From positions 124,001 to 188,000 of the forward strand of contig QOZR01000009.1 in the NCBI GenBank assembly GCA_003576685.1: a stretch of DNA of 64,000 bases. The letters are read 5' to 3'. The translations under genes and the position numbers were made by a program. The notes beneath the pieces are model-generated. The model was given only the letters and a program-made list of their open reading frames with translations. It had not been told where the DNA came from and ran no database searches. This DNA comes from Virgifigura deserti (GTDB lineage Bacteria; Pseudomonadota; Alphaproteobacteria; Dongiales; Dongiaceae). This document shows, piece after piece, positions 24,257-33,055 of this stretch (the first letter of the stretch is position 1; every line of letters starts with the position of its first letter).

Positions 24257-25233
24257 AGCGCGCTCTCCGGAGATTGGTCCGCCGATGCGGCGGCGTGGCC
24301 GGTCAGGGCGAAGAAGACTTCGTCCAGGCTCGGCTGCCCGAGCGAGAAGTCGGAAACCGCGATGCCGCTTGCCGAAAGAGCGACCAGGGCCGCCGCCACT
24401 CTGTCCGGGTCCGAGACCTGTGCCGCGAGGGCTCTTGGGTCGCCTTCGAGATGCACCAAGGCCCCGAGCCGTTCGGCCAGGAGCTGTCGGGCCGCGTCAC
24501 GCTGGGCCGGGTCGCTGAGCCTGACGTGGAGAACGCCGCTGCCGATGGACGCCTTGAGCTCGGTGCTCGTGCCCTCGGCGATGACGGAGCCGCGGTCGAT
24601 GACGGCGATGCGGTCGGCAAGCTGGTCGGCCTCCTCCAGATATTGCGTCGTCAACAGGACCGTCGTGCCGCCCGCGACAAGCATGCGGATGAGCTCCCAC
24701 ACCTGTCCCCGGCTTCGCGGATCGAGGCCGGTCGTCGGCTCGTCCAGAAACAACAGGTCCGGCGTGCTGATGATGCTCGCGGCGATGTCGAGCCGGCGCC
24801 GCATGCCGCCCGAGTAGGTCTTCGCCTGGCGACGGCTGGCATCCTCGAGGTCGAACGCATCCAAAAGCTCGCCCGCCCGCGCTTTCGACTGCGACCGCGA
24901 GAATCCGAGGAGGCGTGCCAGAAGCACCAGATTCTCATAGCCGGTCAGGTCCTCGTCTATCGACGCGAATTGCCCGGTGAGACTGATCTGGCGGCGAATC
25001 TCATCGGGCTCCCGGACCACATCGCGGCCGAGCACGATCGCCTTACCGGCGTCAGGGCGCAGAAGGGTTGCGAGCAGCCGGACCGTGGTGGTCTTACCGG
25101 CTCCATTGGGCCCGAGCAGGCCGTAGATGCTGCCCTGACGGACCTGGAGATCGATCCCGTCAACCGCGCGGTTGGTGCCAAAGCATTTGACGAGGCCGGA
25201 GGTTTCGATGGCAAGAGGATGATGCTGATGCAT
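24253..25233 (-). CDS. ABC transporter ATP-binding protein (DrrA-like)
   Basis: 326 residues. Walker [18 protein letters not shown] (~40), Q-loop, signature [12 protein letters not shown] (~143), Walker [14 protein letters not shown] and the switch His replaced as in DrrA members ([10 protein letters not shown]). The ~90-residue C-terminal extension ([17 protein letters not shown]...[11 protein letters not shown]) is the DrrA regulatory domain. It energises the coupled permease for drug or lipid export across the inner membrane. No resistance or biosynthesis gene is adjacent. Confidence 0.92.
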   Translation of the reverse strand: MHQHHPLAIETSGLVKCFGTNRAVDGIDLQVRQGSIYGLLGPNGAGKTTTVRLLATLLRPDAGKAIVLGRDVVREPDEIRRQISLTGQFASIDEDLTGYENLVLLARLLGFSRSQSKARAGELLDAFDLEDASRRQAKTYSGGMRRRLDIAASIISTPDLLFLDEPTTGLDPRSRGQVWELIRMLVAGGTTVLLTTQYLEEADQLADRIAVIDRGSVIAEGTSTELKASIGSGVLHVRLSDPAQRDAARQLLAERLGALVHLEGDPRALAAQVSDPDRVAAALVALSASGIAVSDFSLGQPSLDEVFFALTGHAAASADQSPESAL

Positions 25234-25373
25234 GTTCGATACTTTCGAGGCGCTTGCCTTCTTCAGCGAGACGCAGAGGATTTGATCGCCCGTTAGTCGA
25301 TGACCTGATCGGAGCGGAATGCCGGGAACGGCTTACGGCCTATTGCGCGGCGCCGAAGCCGAAGTGATGGACG

Positions 25374-25787
25374 TTACGGCTGCTGGCCGTCACATGCGAC
25401 CAGCCCCACCGGGTTGAACGGCCCGCCCTCGACCAGCATGGCGCGGGCCGACTCGGCATAGGACAGCTGGATGTGTTCGGGCTCGGGCGGGCCCTCGGCC
25501 CAGCAGGTGGCGGCGATATCATAGCCCTCCGGCGTCGCCGTCACTTGACTGAAGGTGCATGAGACCTCGCCCGGCGTGCTGAGACCGTCCGGAGTAAAGC
25601 TCCAGGCCGCATCGCCGCACATGGCTTCGGTCGCCGCCCACCGGCCGACGAAGAACGGTTGTGCATCGGAAGCCGGCGCGCTTTGCGCGGTCGGCGCGGA
25701 GGCACCGCCCTCGGGCCCTTCGCACCCCGCCACCAGCATCAAAGCGGCAACGAGCAGGCTCGACCTCGCCGTGATAAATCTGCACAT
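25374..25787 (-). CDS. hypothetical lipoprotein
   Basis: 137 residues from ATG 25787. The signal peptide ends in a lipobox LVAGC (lipidated Cys ~21). The mature part has an Ala/Pro/Ser linker, then RWAATEAMCGDAAWSFTPDGL and C-residues at roughly equal spacing (CGD, CTF, CWA, CDG). Four Cys suggest two disulfides, so it probably folds in the periplasm. No family recognised with certainty. The frame can be extended to 25886 but the lipobox requires 25787. A degenerate fragment (TGACCTGATCGG at ~25301) recalls the palindromic repeat. Confidence 0.6.
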   Translation of the reverse strand: MCRFITARSSLLVAALMLVAGCEGPEGGASAPTAQSAPASDAQPFFVGRWAATEAMCGDAAWSFTPDGLSTPGEVSCTFSQVTATPEGYDIAATCWAEGPPEPEHIQLSYAESARAMLVEGGPFNPVGLVACDGQQP

Positions 25788-25931
25788 CGTCTTTCCCTCG
25801 GTCGCCTGTCGGGTAACTTCACCCGTTATGCTAAGGCTCGGACGCGACGGTGATATGCCAATAATGTTGAAAAAGTCTTCCAGCAAGGCCCTTTCAGACT
25901 GAGCGGGAGTCGCTTTGAGAAGCCTGTCCGA

Positions 25932-26666
25932 TCAGCCCCGCAGCGCTTCCTCATGCGCCTTCACCATCTCGGCCATGCTGGTGAAACGGAAATCGACCTT
26001 CGGCTCCGTCGCCGGCCTCATGGTGGCGCCGAAACCGCCCTGCGCGTGGCGGCGATGGATCCAGCAGGCAGCGAGACCAGCCTGCGCCGCCGGCTCATGG
26101 TCGTGGAACAGGCTCTCCGCCGTGTGCAGGATCTCGCGCTTTTCCACGCCCAAGCTCCCGAGCTTTTCCAGCATATAGTCGAAATTGCGCGGCGACGGCT
26201 TGTAGCTGCCGATGTCCTCCGCGGTATAGATCGCGTCGAACGCCACCTGCAGCTTCGCATTGCTGAAGGCGAAGCTCTCATTGTCGACATTCGAGAGGAT
26301 GGCGAGCCTGTAATGCTGCTTCAGGTACTGCAGCGCCGCTGCGGAATCCGCGAAGGTCGGCCAGTCCTTGACGGACCGGCCATAGACCTGGGCCTCGTCC
26401 CAGCCGACTGTGACGCCCCATTCCTCGGCCAGGCGTTTGTAGACGACGGCCAGGAGATCACTGTAGCGCCGGGTCGGGGTCCAGCGTTGCTGCGCCGATT
26501 CGTGGCGGGCATGCGCCTCCAGAATCTCGTCGCGCGAGAGTGGGCGGCCGCGGGAGCCCTCGACCCGGCGAGTCAGCGGCACCAGCGCCTCGACCATCCC
26601 GCTCTCCCAGTCGATCAGCGTGCCGTAGCAGTCGAAGGTCAGGACCTTGAAATCGGTGAGCTTCAT
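25932..26666 (-). CDS. haloacid dehalogenase type II (HAD superfamily)
   Basis: 244 residues from ATG 26666. The nucleophile motif is LTFDCYGTLIDW (Asp ~11); LAILSNVDNES is motif II, YKPSPRNF supplies the Lys, and the acid motif is in the HTAESLFHDHEPA region. The cap-domain segment between motifs I and II is typical of L-2-haloacid dehalogenases. Activity on 2-haloacids is possible, but many members act on other small phosphate or halo substrates. The minus-strand upstream neighbour is the ArsR gene (gap ~74 bp). Confidence 0.85.
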   Translation of the reverse strand: MKLTDFKVLTFDCYGTLIDWESGMVEALVPLTRRVEGSRGRPLSRDEILEAHARHESAQQRWTPTRRYSDLLAVVYKRLAEEWGVTVGWDEAQVYGRSVKDWPTFADSAAALQYLKQHYRLAILSNVDNESFAFSNAKLQVAFDAIYTAEDIGSYKPSPRNFDYMLEKLGSLGVEKREILHTAESLFHDHEPAAQAGLAACWIHRRHAQGGFGATMRPATEPKVDFRFTSMAEMVKAHEEALRG

Positions 26667-26739
26667 CGAGACGTCCTCCGTGTCGCCATGACTTGGCAGA
26701 GTATCCCACGATTCCGACGGGACGCAGGCGTTTGCTCGA

Positions 26740-27078
26740 TCACCGCTCGACGAAGGCACGAAGTCGCGACAGGGCGTCGTCCCACTGCTCCGAAACCTCA
26801 TCCAGATACGACCTGACCTCGGCAATCGGCTCGGGCCGGAAGGCGAATCGGCTTTCGCGACCGACTCGACTGCTTCGCACCAACCCCGCATTTTCCAGCA
26901 CGCGAAGGTGCTTGGTGATGGCCTGCCTCGTGAGCTTCGTATCCGCCGAAAGCTTTGCGATCGATCGTGTTTGCCCATCGCTCAGCTTCGTCAGGAGCGA
27001 GAGACGGGTCCGGTCTCCAAGGGCCGCGAAGATCGGTGCGGGATCCAACTTGGAGGCTTGGGCTTTATGGCTCGACAT
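26740..27078 (-). CDS. ArsR-family HTH transcriptional regulator
   Basis: 112 residues. A winged-helix fold with LDPAPIFAALGDRTRLSLLTKLSDG, the recognition helix TKLTRQAITKHLRVLENAGLV and the wing RVGRESRFAF is typical of the ArsR/SmtB-like group paired with SRPBCC proteins. There is no obvious metal-binding Cys cluster (no CxC near the helix). It overlaps the SRPBCC gene by 14 bp, with the SRPBCC gene upstream, so the pair is co-transcribed. It is presumed autoregulatory. Confidence 0.88.
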   Translation of the reverse strand: MSSHKAQASKLDPAPIFAALGDRTRLSLLTKLSDGQTRSIAKLSADTKLTRQAITKHLRVLENAGLVRSSRVGRESRFAFRPEPIAEVRSYLDEVSEQWDDALSRLRAFVER

Positions 27079-27511
27079 GGGCTTGGATGTTCTTCATCTG
27101 CTCCGCCCATCCGTCTTCGTTCATGCGCAAAGCATCCGGCCGCCGATGACTCGGCAGGGCATCGAAGCCGGACTCGATGACGATCAACCGCGTGCCGTTG
27201 GGCGTCGGCTCGAGCCGGAATTCAACGAGCGTGGGCGCTTCTCGAGAGTAATCGACGTCGGGATCGACCGCATAGGGATGCCATGTGAAGGCGAAGTATC
27301 GCGGAGCCTCCATCTGTTTGATGATCGCCTCCCACTTAACGTGCTCGTAGCCAGGATAGGTGATGTGGCCGCGTGAGATCTCCCCCGGAACGAAGGGCCC
27401 GTCCAGCTTCACCCGGAACCATTCGCCGAACTCGTTGTGATCGGTCAGCGCACGCCAAACCCGTTCAATAGAGGCCTTCAATTCGATGCTCTTCTCGATA
27501 CGATCCGTCAT
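27065..27511 (-). CDS. SRPBCC / AHSA1-type protein
   Basis: 148 residues from ATG 27511 (AGGAGG upstream). IEKSIELKASIERVWRALTDHNEFGEWF and VEFRLEPTPNGTRLIVIESGF are the beginning and end of an SRPBCC (START-like) hydrophobic-ligand fold, AHSA1 subtype. Such proteins next to ArsR regulators bind a small molecule of unknown identity. The order (SRPBCC first, ArsR second) with a 14-bp overlap differs from the usual ArsR-first order. Confidence 0.86.
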   Translation of the reverse strand: MTDRIEKSIELKASIERVWRALTDHNEFGEWFRVKLDGPFVPGEISRGHITYPGYEHVKWEAIIKQMEAPRYFAFTWHPYAVDPDVDYSREAPTLVEFRLEPTPNGTRLIVIESGFDALPSHRRPDALRMNEDGWAEQMKNIQAHVEP

Positions 27512-27769
27512 AACGCAACCTCCTGGTTGCAGGTACCATGACAGGAGGAAATGGTAATGGCAACCGGAAAGTTGCTCTTTCACATCGACATCGCATCGGC
27601 ATATGTGTTCGGACATGCGGTGCAGCGACGAACGCTTCGGGTCGGAGGCGAAGTTCAAACCGAGACATTACCGAAATCGCCCTGCGGCTGCGCCGGAGCG
27701 GCATCGCTGCTATAATGCGCACACAATGATCCGCCGCCGCCACCCGATCCGATGTCCGCAGGAGCGCCG

Positions 27770-28465
27770 ATGAGGCGGCCCGGCTGGATTTTGTTCGCCC
27801 TGGCGGGCGCGGCGTTCCTTGCCCTCGTCGTCTTTCTCGTTGACCGGTTTCCGGGCGCCCTCGACGATACAACCTCGCAGGCGCGGCTGGTTTATCTGCT
27901 GCTGTTGCTGACGGTTCTTGGGGGTAGCGTGTTGCTGCACGCCCGGGCGCGGCCCGGGACGACGCTGCGCCACGCGGCGGTCTGGATCGCGATCGGAATG
28001 GGGCTGGTGATCGTCTACAGCTATCGGGACCTGCTGCCCGAACTGCAGAGCCGGCTGATGGGCGAACTCATGCCGCAACGCGGCGTGGCGGTCGGCGACG
28101 GGGCGATCAGCTTCCGCGCGCGGGACGACGGCCATTTCCATGCCGAGGCGATGGTCGACGGCGTGGCCGTGCTGTTCCTCGTCGACACCGGAGCCAGCGA
28201 GGTCGTGCTGAGCCCCGACGACGCGCGCCGCCTGGGGTTCGACCCGGACCGCCTCGCCTATACGCAGGTCTTCCACACCGCGAACGGAACGGTGCGCGGC
28301 GCCCCGGTCCGCCTCGGCGAGATCGTCATCGGCCCGATCCGGCTGGCCAATGTCCGCGCCTCGGTCAACGAGGCGCCGATGCCCCGCTCGCTGCTCGGCA
28401 TGACCTTTCTCGGACGGCTCAGCGGCTATGAGGTCAGCGGCGGCGAGCTGACGCTGCGGCGCTAG
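27770..28465 (+). CDS. membrane-anchored retropepsin-like aspartic protease (TIGR02281)
   Basis: 231 residues. Three hydrophobic segments in the first ~100 residues (LFALAGAAFLALVVFLV; VYLLLLLTVLGGSVLL; VWIAIGMGLVIVYSY) anchor a periplasmic or cytosolic domain with the catalytic motif FLVDTGASEVVLS. This is the single-lobe clan AA protease family, which acts as a homodimer. Its target is unknown. ATG 27770 has AGGAG five bases before it; the frame extends six residues further. The PEP-CTERM gene follows 194 bp downstream. Confidence 0.88.
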   Translation: MRRPGWILFALAGAAFLALVVFLVDRFPGALDDTTSQARLVYLLLLLTVLGGSVLLHARARPGTTLRHAAVWIAIGMGLVIVYSYRDLLPELQSRLMGELMPQRGVAVGDGAISFRARDDGHFHAEAMVDGVAVLFLVDTGASEVVLSPDDARRLGFDPDRLAYTQVFHTANGTVRGAPVRLGEIVIGPIRLANVRASVNEAPMPRSLLGMTFLGRLSGYEVSGGELTLRR

Positions 28466-28493
28466 GCCCGCGCTCGGCCTCGAGTGCCGAAAC

Positions 28494-28510
28494 GTCACAA
28501 TTTCTTACAA
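28494..28510 (+). promoter_or_regulatory. candidate activator site upstream of third PEP-CTERM gene
   Basis: GTCACAA (28494-28500), four bases, TTACAA (28505-28510): same element as at 4113 and 5311. A second CTTCACAAGTAACTGA-like copy lies at 28548-28563. The site is 92 bp upstream of the -24 box rather than ~220. Confidence 0.4.
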
Positions 28511-28596
28511 GTCTCCCTAGCTGCTTCGGCGGCATCCTCCGATAAATCTTCACAAGTAACTGACACAAAGTCATAAATGTCTGAGCCGGAATTCTT

Positions 28597-28610
28597 GGCA
28601 TAATCTTTGC
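28597..28610 (+). promoter_or_regulatory. sigma-54 (-24/-12) promoter of third PEP-CTERM gene
   Basis: TTGGCA (GG at 28597-28598) and TTTGC (GC at 28609-28610) give GG-N10-GC in full agreement with the RpoN consensus. The predicted start at ~28622 leaves a leader of about 38 bases containing AGGGGA before ATG 28660. Confidence 0.75.
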
Positions 28611-28659
28611 GTGCAGTTCTGTGCGGAGGAAAAACTCTTTTAAAAGGGGAAAGCATACG

Positions 28660-29337
28660 ATGCGATATACCGCCCTACTGGCTGGCGCATTTATAACCAT
28701 GTTAACCGCGACTCCAGCGTCCGCAACGCTCATCGGCGGAGTGGAGTTCCCGGACGGCACGGCGTCTTTTGCAGACGCCGTCGTCAGTTACGACCCGGTG
28801 ATCATTGGCGGCGAGCCGACCGATGCGAATCGGGGCACAAGCAATGCCTTGGGAACGCCCGACTATATTTCGGGCGGGGCCTGCGCCGTGCAGGCTGACT
28901 GCTCGTTTGTCAGCCTCGGCTCCGGCGGCAGCATCACGCTCGCGTTCATCGACAACAAGCTCACCGGCAGCGGCGACGCCGCATTAGACCTGTGGATCTT
29001 CGAGGTCGGACCGGACGTCGAGGACACCTTCGTCGAGATCAGCATGAACGGCTTGGACTGGCTCGATGTCGGCAAGGTCTTTGGCGCAACGGCCGGCATC
29101 GACATCGACGCGTTCGGCTTCGGCCCCGATGACCTGTTCGGCTTCGTGCGTCTCACCGACGACCCGAATGCGGATGGGAGGTCGGGCGCCAGCGTAGGGG
29201 CCGATATCGACGCTGTGGGCGCGATCACCACAGTTCTGACGCCTTCACAGGTTCCGGAACCGGCGACGCTTGGCCTTCTCGGCGTCGGGCTGGCTTGGCT
29301 CGGCCTTTCGTCGCGTCGACGGCGATCCGCCGCTTAG
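28660..29337 (+). CDS. PEP-CTERM sorting-domain protein, non-THxN type
   Basis: 225 residues from ATG 28660 (signal peptide MRYTALLAGAFITMLTATPA, cut before the Thr/Leu/Ile of the mature end). The mature region has Asp-rich turns (FVEISMNGLDWLDVGKVFG, GFVRLTDDPNADG) resembling a lectin-like or discoidin-like fold. Tail: VPEPATLGLLGVGLAWLGL then SSRRRR. It is unrelated to the two THxN proteins but under the same kind of sigma-54 promoter. The long upstream frame from 28621 contains the leader. The gene stands alone between the aspartic protease and the ecm gene. Confidence 0.9.
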   Translation: MRYTALLAGAFITMLTATPASATLIGGVEFPDGTASFADAVVSYDPVIIGGEPTDANRGTSNALGTPDYISGGACAVQADCSFVSLGSGGSITLAFIDNKLTGSGDAALDLWIFEVGPDVEDTFVEISMNGLDWLDVGKVFGATAGIDIDAFGFGPDDLFGFVRLTDDPNADGRSGASVGADIDAVGAITTVLTPSQVPEPATLGLLGVGLAWLGLSSRRRRSAA

Positions 29338-29367
29338 TCGGGCCAAACCTGCGCTTGGCGGGCCCAC

Positions 29368-29396
29368 ACGGTCGGTGAACTCAGTTCGCCGACCGT
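29368..29396 (+). other. 13-bp inverted repeat after third PEP-CTERM gene
   Basis: ACGGTCGGTGAAC (29368-29380) and GTTCGCCGACCGT (29384-29396) pair with one G-T wobble around TCA. There is no T-run, so it is a terminator candidate only in the weak sense; it may act as an mRNA stabiliser. Confidence 0.35.
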
Positions 29397-29503
29397 TGGA
29401 GTCCTCCAGCTGTCGCGACGCCCCTGGAATGCCGGTCCAACTTCAGAGCAGGCCCGGCAGTGCCAATAAAATACGGAATCCACGCAATGTTGCAGCGTCC
29501 GAC

Positions 29504-31522
29504 TCAGGCCGCCTCCTGCGTGCCGCGATCGATCAGCTCGACGATATCCTGCATGATCGCGGTGAGGTCGTAGTCCTTCGGGGTGTAGATCCGGGCGACG
29601 CCGGCAGCGGTCAGCCGGCGCTCGTCCTCGGGCGGGATGATGCCGCCGACGACGACCAGGACATCGGCAAGGCCGAGCCCGCGCATCCGCTCCAACACCT
29701 CGGTCACCAGCGGGACATGCGAGCCGGAGAGGATCGAGAGGCCGACCACATGCACGCCCTCCTCGAGCGCGGCGTTGACGATCTGCGCCGGAGTGAGGCG
29801 AATGCCCTCATACACGACCTCGAGCCCGACGTCGCGGGCGCGCACGGCGACCTGCTCGGCGCCGTTGGAATGGCCGTCGAGGCCGGGCTTGCCGACCAGC
29901 ATCTTGATCCGCCGGCCGAGGCGGGCCGAGACGCGCTCGACCTCGCTCCGAACCTCAGCGAGCCGTCCTCCCTCGCCCTCCCCGGCCGCCGCCGCGCGGC
30001 CGACTCCGGTCGGCGCCCGATACTCGCCGAAGACCTCGCGCAGGGCAGCGCCCCACTCGCCGGTGGTGGCGCCGGCATGGGCGCAGGCGATCGACGGCGT
30101 CATGATGTTGCGCCCTTCGGCCGCGGCGGCGCGCAACTCCTGGAGCGCGGCCGCGACGGCGCCCTCGTCGCGGACCGCCCGCCAGGCCTGAAGCGCGGCA
30201 ACCTGCTCCTGCTCGGCCGCGTCGTCGACGGCGAGGAAGCCCGCCTCGCCGCCGGCGGTCAGCGGCGACGGCGCCGAGTCGATGAACTCGTTGACGCCGA
30301 CCACGACTTGCGCGCCGGATTCGATCGCAGCCAGACGCCGGCCATTCGATTCGACCAGCTTCTGCTTCATATAGCTGGACTCGACCGCGGCGACCGCCCC
30401 GCCCATCGCCTCGATCCGGCCGAGTTCCGCCGTCGCCTCGGCCTTCAGCTCGGCAACCTTCGCGGCGATCACCGTCGAGCCATTGAAGATATCGTCATAG
30501 TCGAGAAGATCGGTCTCGTAGGCAACGATCTGCTGCAGGCGCAGACTCCATTGCTGATCCCAGGGCCGCGGCAGGCCCAGCGCCTCGTTCCAGGCCGGAA
30601 GCTGCACGGCGCGCGCGCGCGCGTCCTTCGACAGGGTCACCGCCAGCATCTCGAGCAGGATGCGATAGACATTGTTCTCCGGCTGCTGCTCGGTGAGGCC
30701 GAGGGAGTTGACCTGCACGCCATAGCGGAAGCGGCGATATTTCGCCTCTGCGATGCCGTAGCGGGTCCGGCAGATCTCGTCCCACAGCTCCGTGAAGGCC
30801 CGCATCTTGCAGATCTCGGTGATGAAGCGGAGGCCGGCATTGACGAAGAAGCTGATCCGGCCGACGACTTGCGGGAAATCGGCGGCGGGCACCTGGCCCG
30901 AGTCGCGGACCGCGTCGAGCACCGCGATCGCGGTGGCGAGTGCGAAGGCCAGCTCCTGCACCGGCGTCGCCCCGGCCTCCTGCAGGTGATAGGAGCAGAC
31001 GTTGGTCGGGTTCCATTTCGGGATCTCGCGATAGGTGAAGGCGATCACGTCGGTGATCAGGCGCAGGCTCGGCCCCGGCGGGAAGATGTAGGTGCCGCGC
31101 GAGAGATACTCCTTGATGATGTCGTTCTGCACCGTGCCGCAGAGGGCCGAGCGGGCCACGCCCTGCCGCTCCGCCGCAGCGACATAGAGCGCCAGAAGCC
31201 AGGGCGCGGTTGCGTTGATCGTCATCGAAGTGTTCATGCGGTCGAGCGGCAACCCCTCGAACAGCGCTTCCATATCGCCGAGATGCGAGACCGGAACGCC
31301 GACCTTGCCGACCTCGCCCCGCGCCAGCGGATGGTCGGCGTCATAGCCCGTCTGCGTCGGCAGGTCGAAGGCGACCGAGAGACCGGTCTGCCCGCGCGCC
31401 AGATTGGTGCGATAGAGTGCGTTCGAGGCCTTCGCCGAGCTGTGCCCCGAATAGGTGCGAATCAGCCAGGGCGAATCACGGTGCATGGTTTTCGGCTCCT
31501 CGCGGGTGGAATGATCGACCAT
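29504..31522 (-). CDS. meaA: ethylmalonyl-CoA mutase (MeaA)
   Basis: About 672 residues. The N-terminal ~520 residues are the methylmalonyl-CoA-mutase TIM barrel (WLIRTYSGHSSAKASNALY, ARGQTGLSVAFDLPTQTGYD). The C-terminal cobalamin domain has GKPGLDGHSNGAEQ (the D-x-H-x-x-G lower-ligand motif) and LSILSGSHVPL. The WLIRTYSGHS start and YRTNLARGQTG variant mark the Ecm/MeaA subfamily. It converts ethylmalonyl-CoA to methylsuccinyl-CoA with adenosylcobalamin in the ethylmalonyl-CoA pathway. The start may be ATG 31522 (GGAG upstream), 31528 or 31486. A TTGTGC-AGC-GCAATA dyad lies 45 bp upstream. ccr and mcd are at 45.8-48.8 kb. Confidence 0.9.
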   Translation of the reverse strand: MVDHSTREEPKTMHRDSPWLIRTYSGHSSAKASNALYRTNLARGQTGLSVAFDLPTQTGYDADHPLARGEVGKVGVPVSHLGDMEALFEGLPLDRMNTSMTINATAPWLLALYVAAAERQGVARSALCGTVQNDIIKEYLSRGTYIFPPGPSLRLITDVIAFTYREIPKWNPTNVCSYHLQEAGATPVQELAFALATAIAVLDAVRDSGQVPAADFPQVVGRISFFVNAGLRFITEICKMRAFTELWDEICRTRYGIAEAKYRRFRYGVQVNSLGLTEQQPENNVYRILLEMLAVTLSKDARARAVQLPAWNEALGLPRPWDQQWSLRLQQIVAYETDLLDYDDIFNGSTVIAAKVAELKAEATAELGRIEAMGGAVAAVESSYMKQKLVESNGRRLAAIESGAQVVVGVNEFIDSAPSPLTAGGEAGFLAVDDAAEQEQVAALQAWRAVRDEGAVAAALQELRAAAAEGRNIMTPSIACAHAGATTGEWGAALREVFGEYRAPTGVGRAAAAGEGEGGRLAEVRSEVERVSARLGRRIKMLVGKPGLDGHSNGAEQVAVRARDVGLEVVYEGIRLTPAQIVNAALEEGVHVVGLSILSGSHVPLVTEVLERMRGLGLADVLVVVGGIIPPEDERRLTAAGVARIYTPKDYDLTAIMQDIVELIDRGTQEAA

Positions 31523-31566
31523 CGGCATCTCCGTAAGAGCTGACCCGGGCAGCTTACGCGCCTTTG

Positions 31567-31582
31567 ATTGTGCAGCGCAATA
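31567..31582 (-). promoter_or_regulatory. possible operator upstream of meaA
   Basis: ATTGTGC (31567-31573), AGC, GCAATA. Read from the meaA side it is TATTGC-GCT-GCACAA. The dyad matches sites at ccr and etfB. The rest of 31523-31941 has no gene. Confidence 0.45.
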
Positions 31583-31941
31583 GACGCGCCCTACAAACCA
31601 AGGCCAGCCTTAAATGGTGTCTAATAGCAGTGCAGCATTTATTGGTATGTGGTATGCTTTATGCCATTTCCCTCTTGGATTTCGGAACAACCTTCTGTCT
31701 ACTACGCTTACGCTCCGTTGCGAACGCTCGGGGCCTGGGGGTTTGCATGCATCAGTTCTCAGGACTTTACGGAACCTAAAGCTCGCGGGACTCAGTTTCT
31801 GACGCTTGGGTGCTAGGCATTGGAACCGTCACACGAGGGAATGGCTGCGGCCCGCGCCGAAGCGATCCGGCGCACATCGACAAGAGCAGTAGATCGAGAT
31901 CAGAGGCGAATCGAGTATCTCGCAAGAGGGAGGAGTTCATC
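31583..31941. other. intergenic region with unusually low GC
   Basis: From ~31585 to ~31800 the sequence is clearly more AT-rich than its neighbours and has no supported coding frame. Scattered short frames lack ribosome sites. It could be a promoter region for dctP or an old insertion. GGGAGGAG lies just before dctP. Confidence 0.3.
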
Positions 31942-33024
31942 ATGAAGAGACGCGATTTTATGGCGGCGGGTCTTGCCGGCGCCGCGGCAACGGTTGCAGC
32001 GCCGGCCGTGGTCCGCGCGCAGGAAACCTTCGACTGGAAGATGACCACGACCTGGCCGCCGCAGCTGCCGTTCTATCAGAGCGGTCCGGGCAGCGCCGAG
32101 TACTGCGCCAAGCGGATCGAGGAGATGTCCGACGGCCGTCTCCGCATCCAGGTGTTCGCCGCCGGCGAGCTGATTCCGGCCTTCGGCGGGTTCGACGCAG
32201 TGTCGGCCGGCACCGTGGAGATGAACCACGGCTGCTCCTACTACTGGGCGGGCAAGCACTTCGCCACCCAGTACTTCACCACGGTGCCGTTCGGGCTCAA
32301 TTTCCAGGGCATCAACGCCTGGTTCTATCATGGCGGCGGGCTCGAGCTGTGGAACGAGCTCTATGACTCCTTCAACCTCGTGGCGATGCCGGTCGGCAAC
32401 AGCGGCGTGCAGATGACCGGCTGGTTCCGCAACCCGATCGAATCCGTTCAGGACGTGAATGGCCTGATCATGCGGATTCCCGGACTGGCCGGACAGGTTT
32501 ACGCCGCGCTCGGCGTGAATGTGAAGCTGCTGCCCGGCGGCGAGATCTTCCCGGCGCTCGAACGCGGGGTGATCGACGCTGCGGAATGGGTCGGCCCCTA
32601 TCAGGACCGGCGCCTGGGCCTGCACAACGCCGCCAAGTACTACTACACCACTGGCTGGCATGAGCCCTCGACGACGTCGGAGCTGATGATCAACAAGGGC
32701 GCCTGGAACAGCCTGCCGAAGGATCTGCAGACGATCATTCAGGCCGCGGCGCGCGACACGAACCTCACCGGCCACACCTGGCTGGAGGCGCACAATGCCG
32801 AGGCGCTCAAGGATCTTGTCGACAATGAGGGGGTCACGGCGCAGCCACTCCCCGACGACGTGGTCGAGCAGCTCCGCAAGGTCACGACCGAGGTGATGGC
32901 CGCCGAGGCGGACAAGGACCCCTTCACCAAGAAGGTCCACGAGTCGTTCATGAACTTCAAGAAGCAGCACGACGCGTGGGCGGCCGTCAGCGAGGCCGAG
33001 TTCCAGCAAGTCAAAACCGCCTGA
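31942..33024 (+). CDS. TRAP transporter substrate-binding protein (DctP/TakP-like)
   Basis: 360 residues from ATG 31942 (GGAGGAG upstream). The twin-arginine-like signal MKRRDFMAAGLAGAAATVAA exports it to the periplasm. The mature part contains EMSDGRLRIQVFAAGELIP and GWFRNPIESVQDVNGLIMRIPG, the TRAP binding-protein pattern with the carboxylate-binding Arg in MRIPG. Together with EIFPALERGVIDAAEWVGPYQDRRLG this resembles 2-oxo acid binders (TakP). A 16-bp hairpin separates it from the permease genes. The following gamma-glutamyltransferase hints that a peptide or amino-acid derivative may be the substrate. Confidence 0.88.
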   Translation: MKRRDFMAAGLAGAAATVAAPAVVRAQETFDWKMTTTWPPQLPFYQSGPGSAEYCAKRIEEMSDGRLRIQVFAAGELIPAFGGFDAVSAGTVEMNHGCSYYWAGKHFATQYFTTVPFGLNFQGINAWFYHGGGLELWNELYDSFNLVAMPVGNSGVQMTGWFRNPIESVQDVNGLIMRIPGLAGQVYAALGVNVKLLPGGEIFPALERGVIDAAEWVGPYQDRRLGLHNAAKYYYTTGWHEPSTTSELMINKGAWNSLPKDLQTIIQAAARDTNLTGHTWLEAHNAEALKDLVDNEGVTAQPLPDDVVEQLRKVTTEVMAAEADKDPFTKKVHESFMNFKKQHDAWAAVSEAEFQQVKTA

Positions 33025-33055
33025 GAGTGACTCGGGCTCGCCCTTCGGGGCGAGG

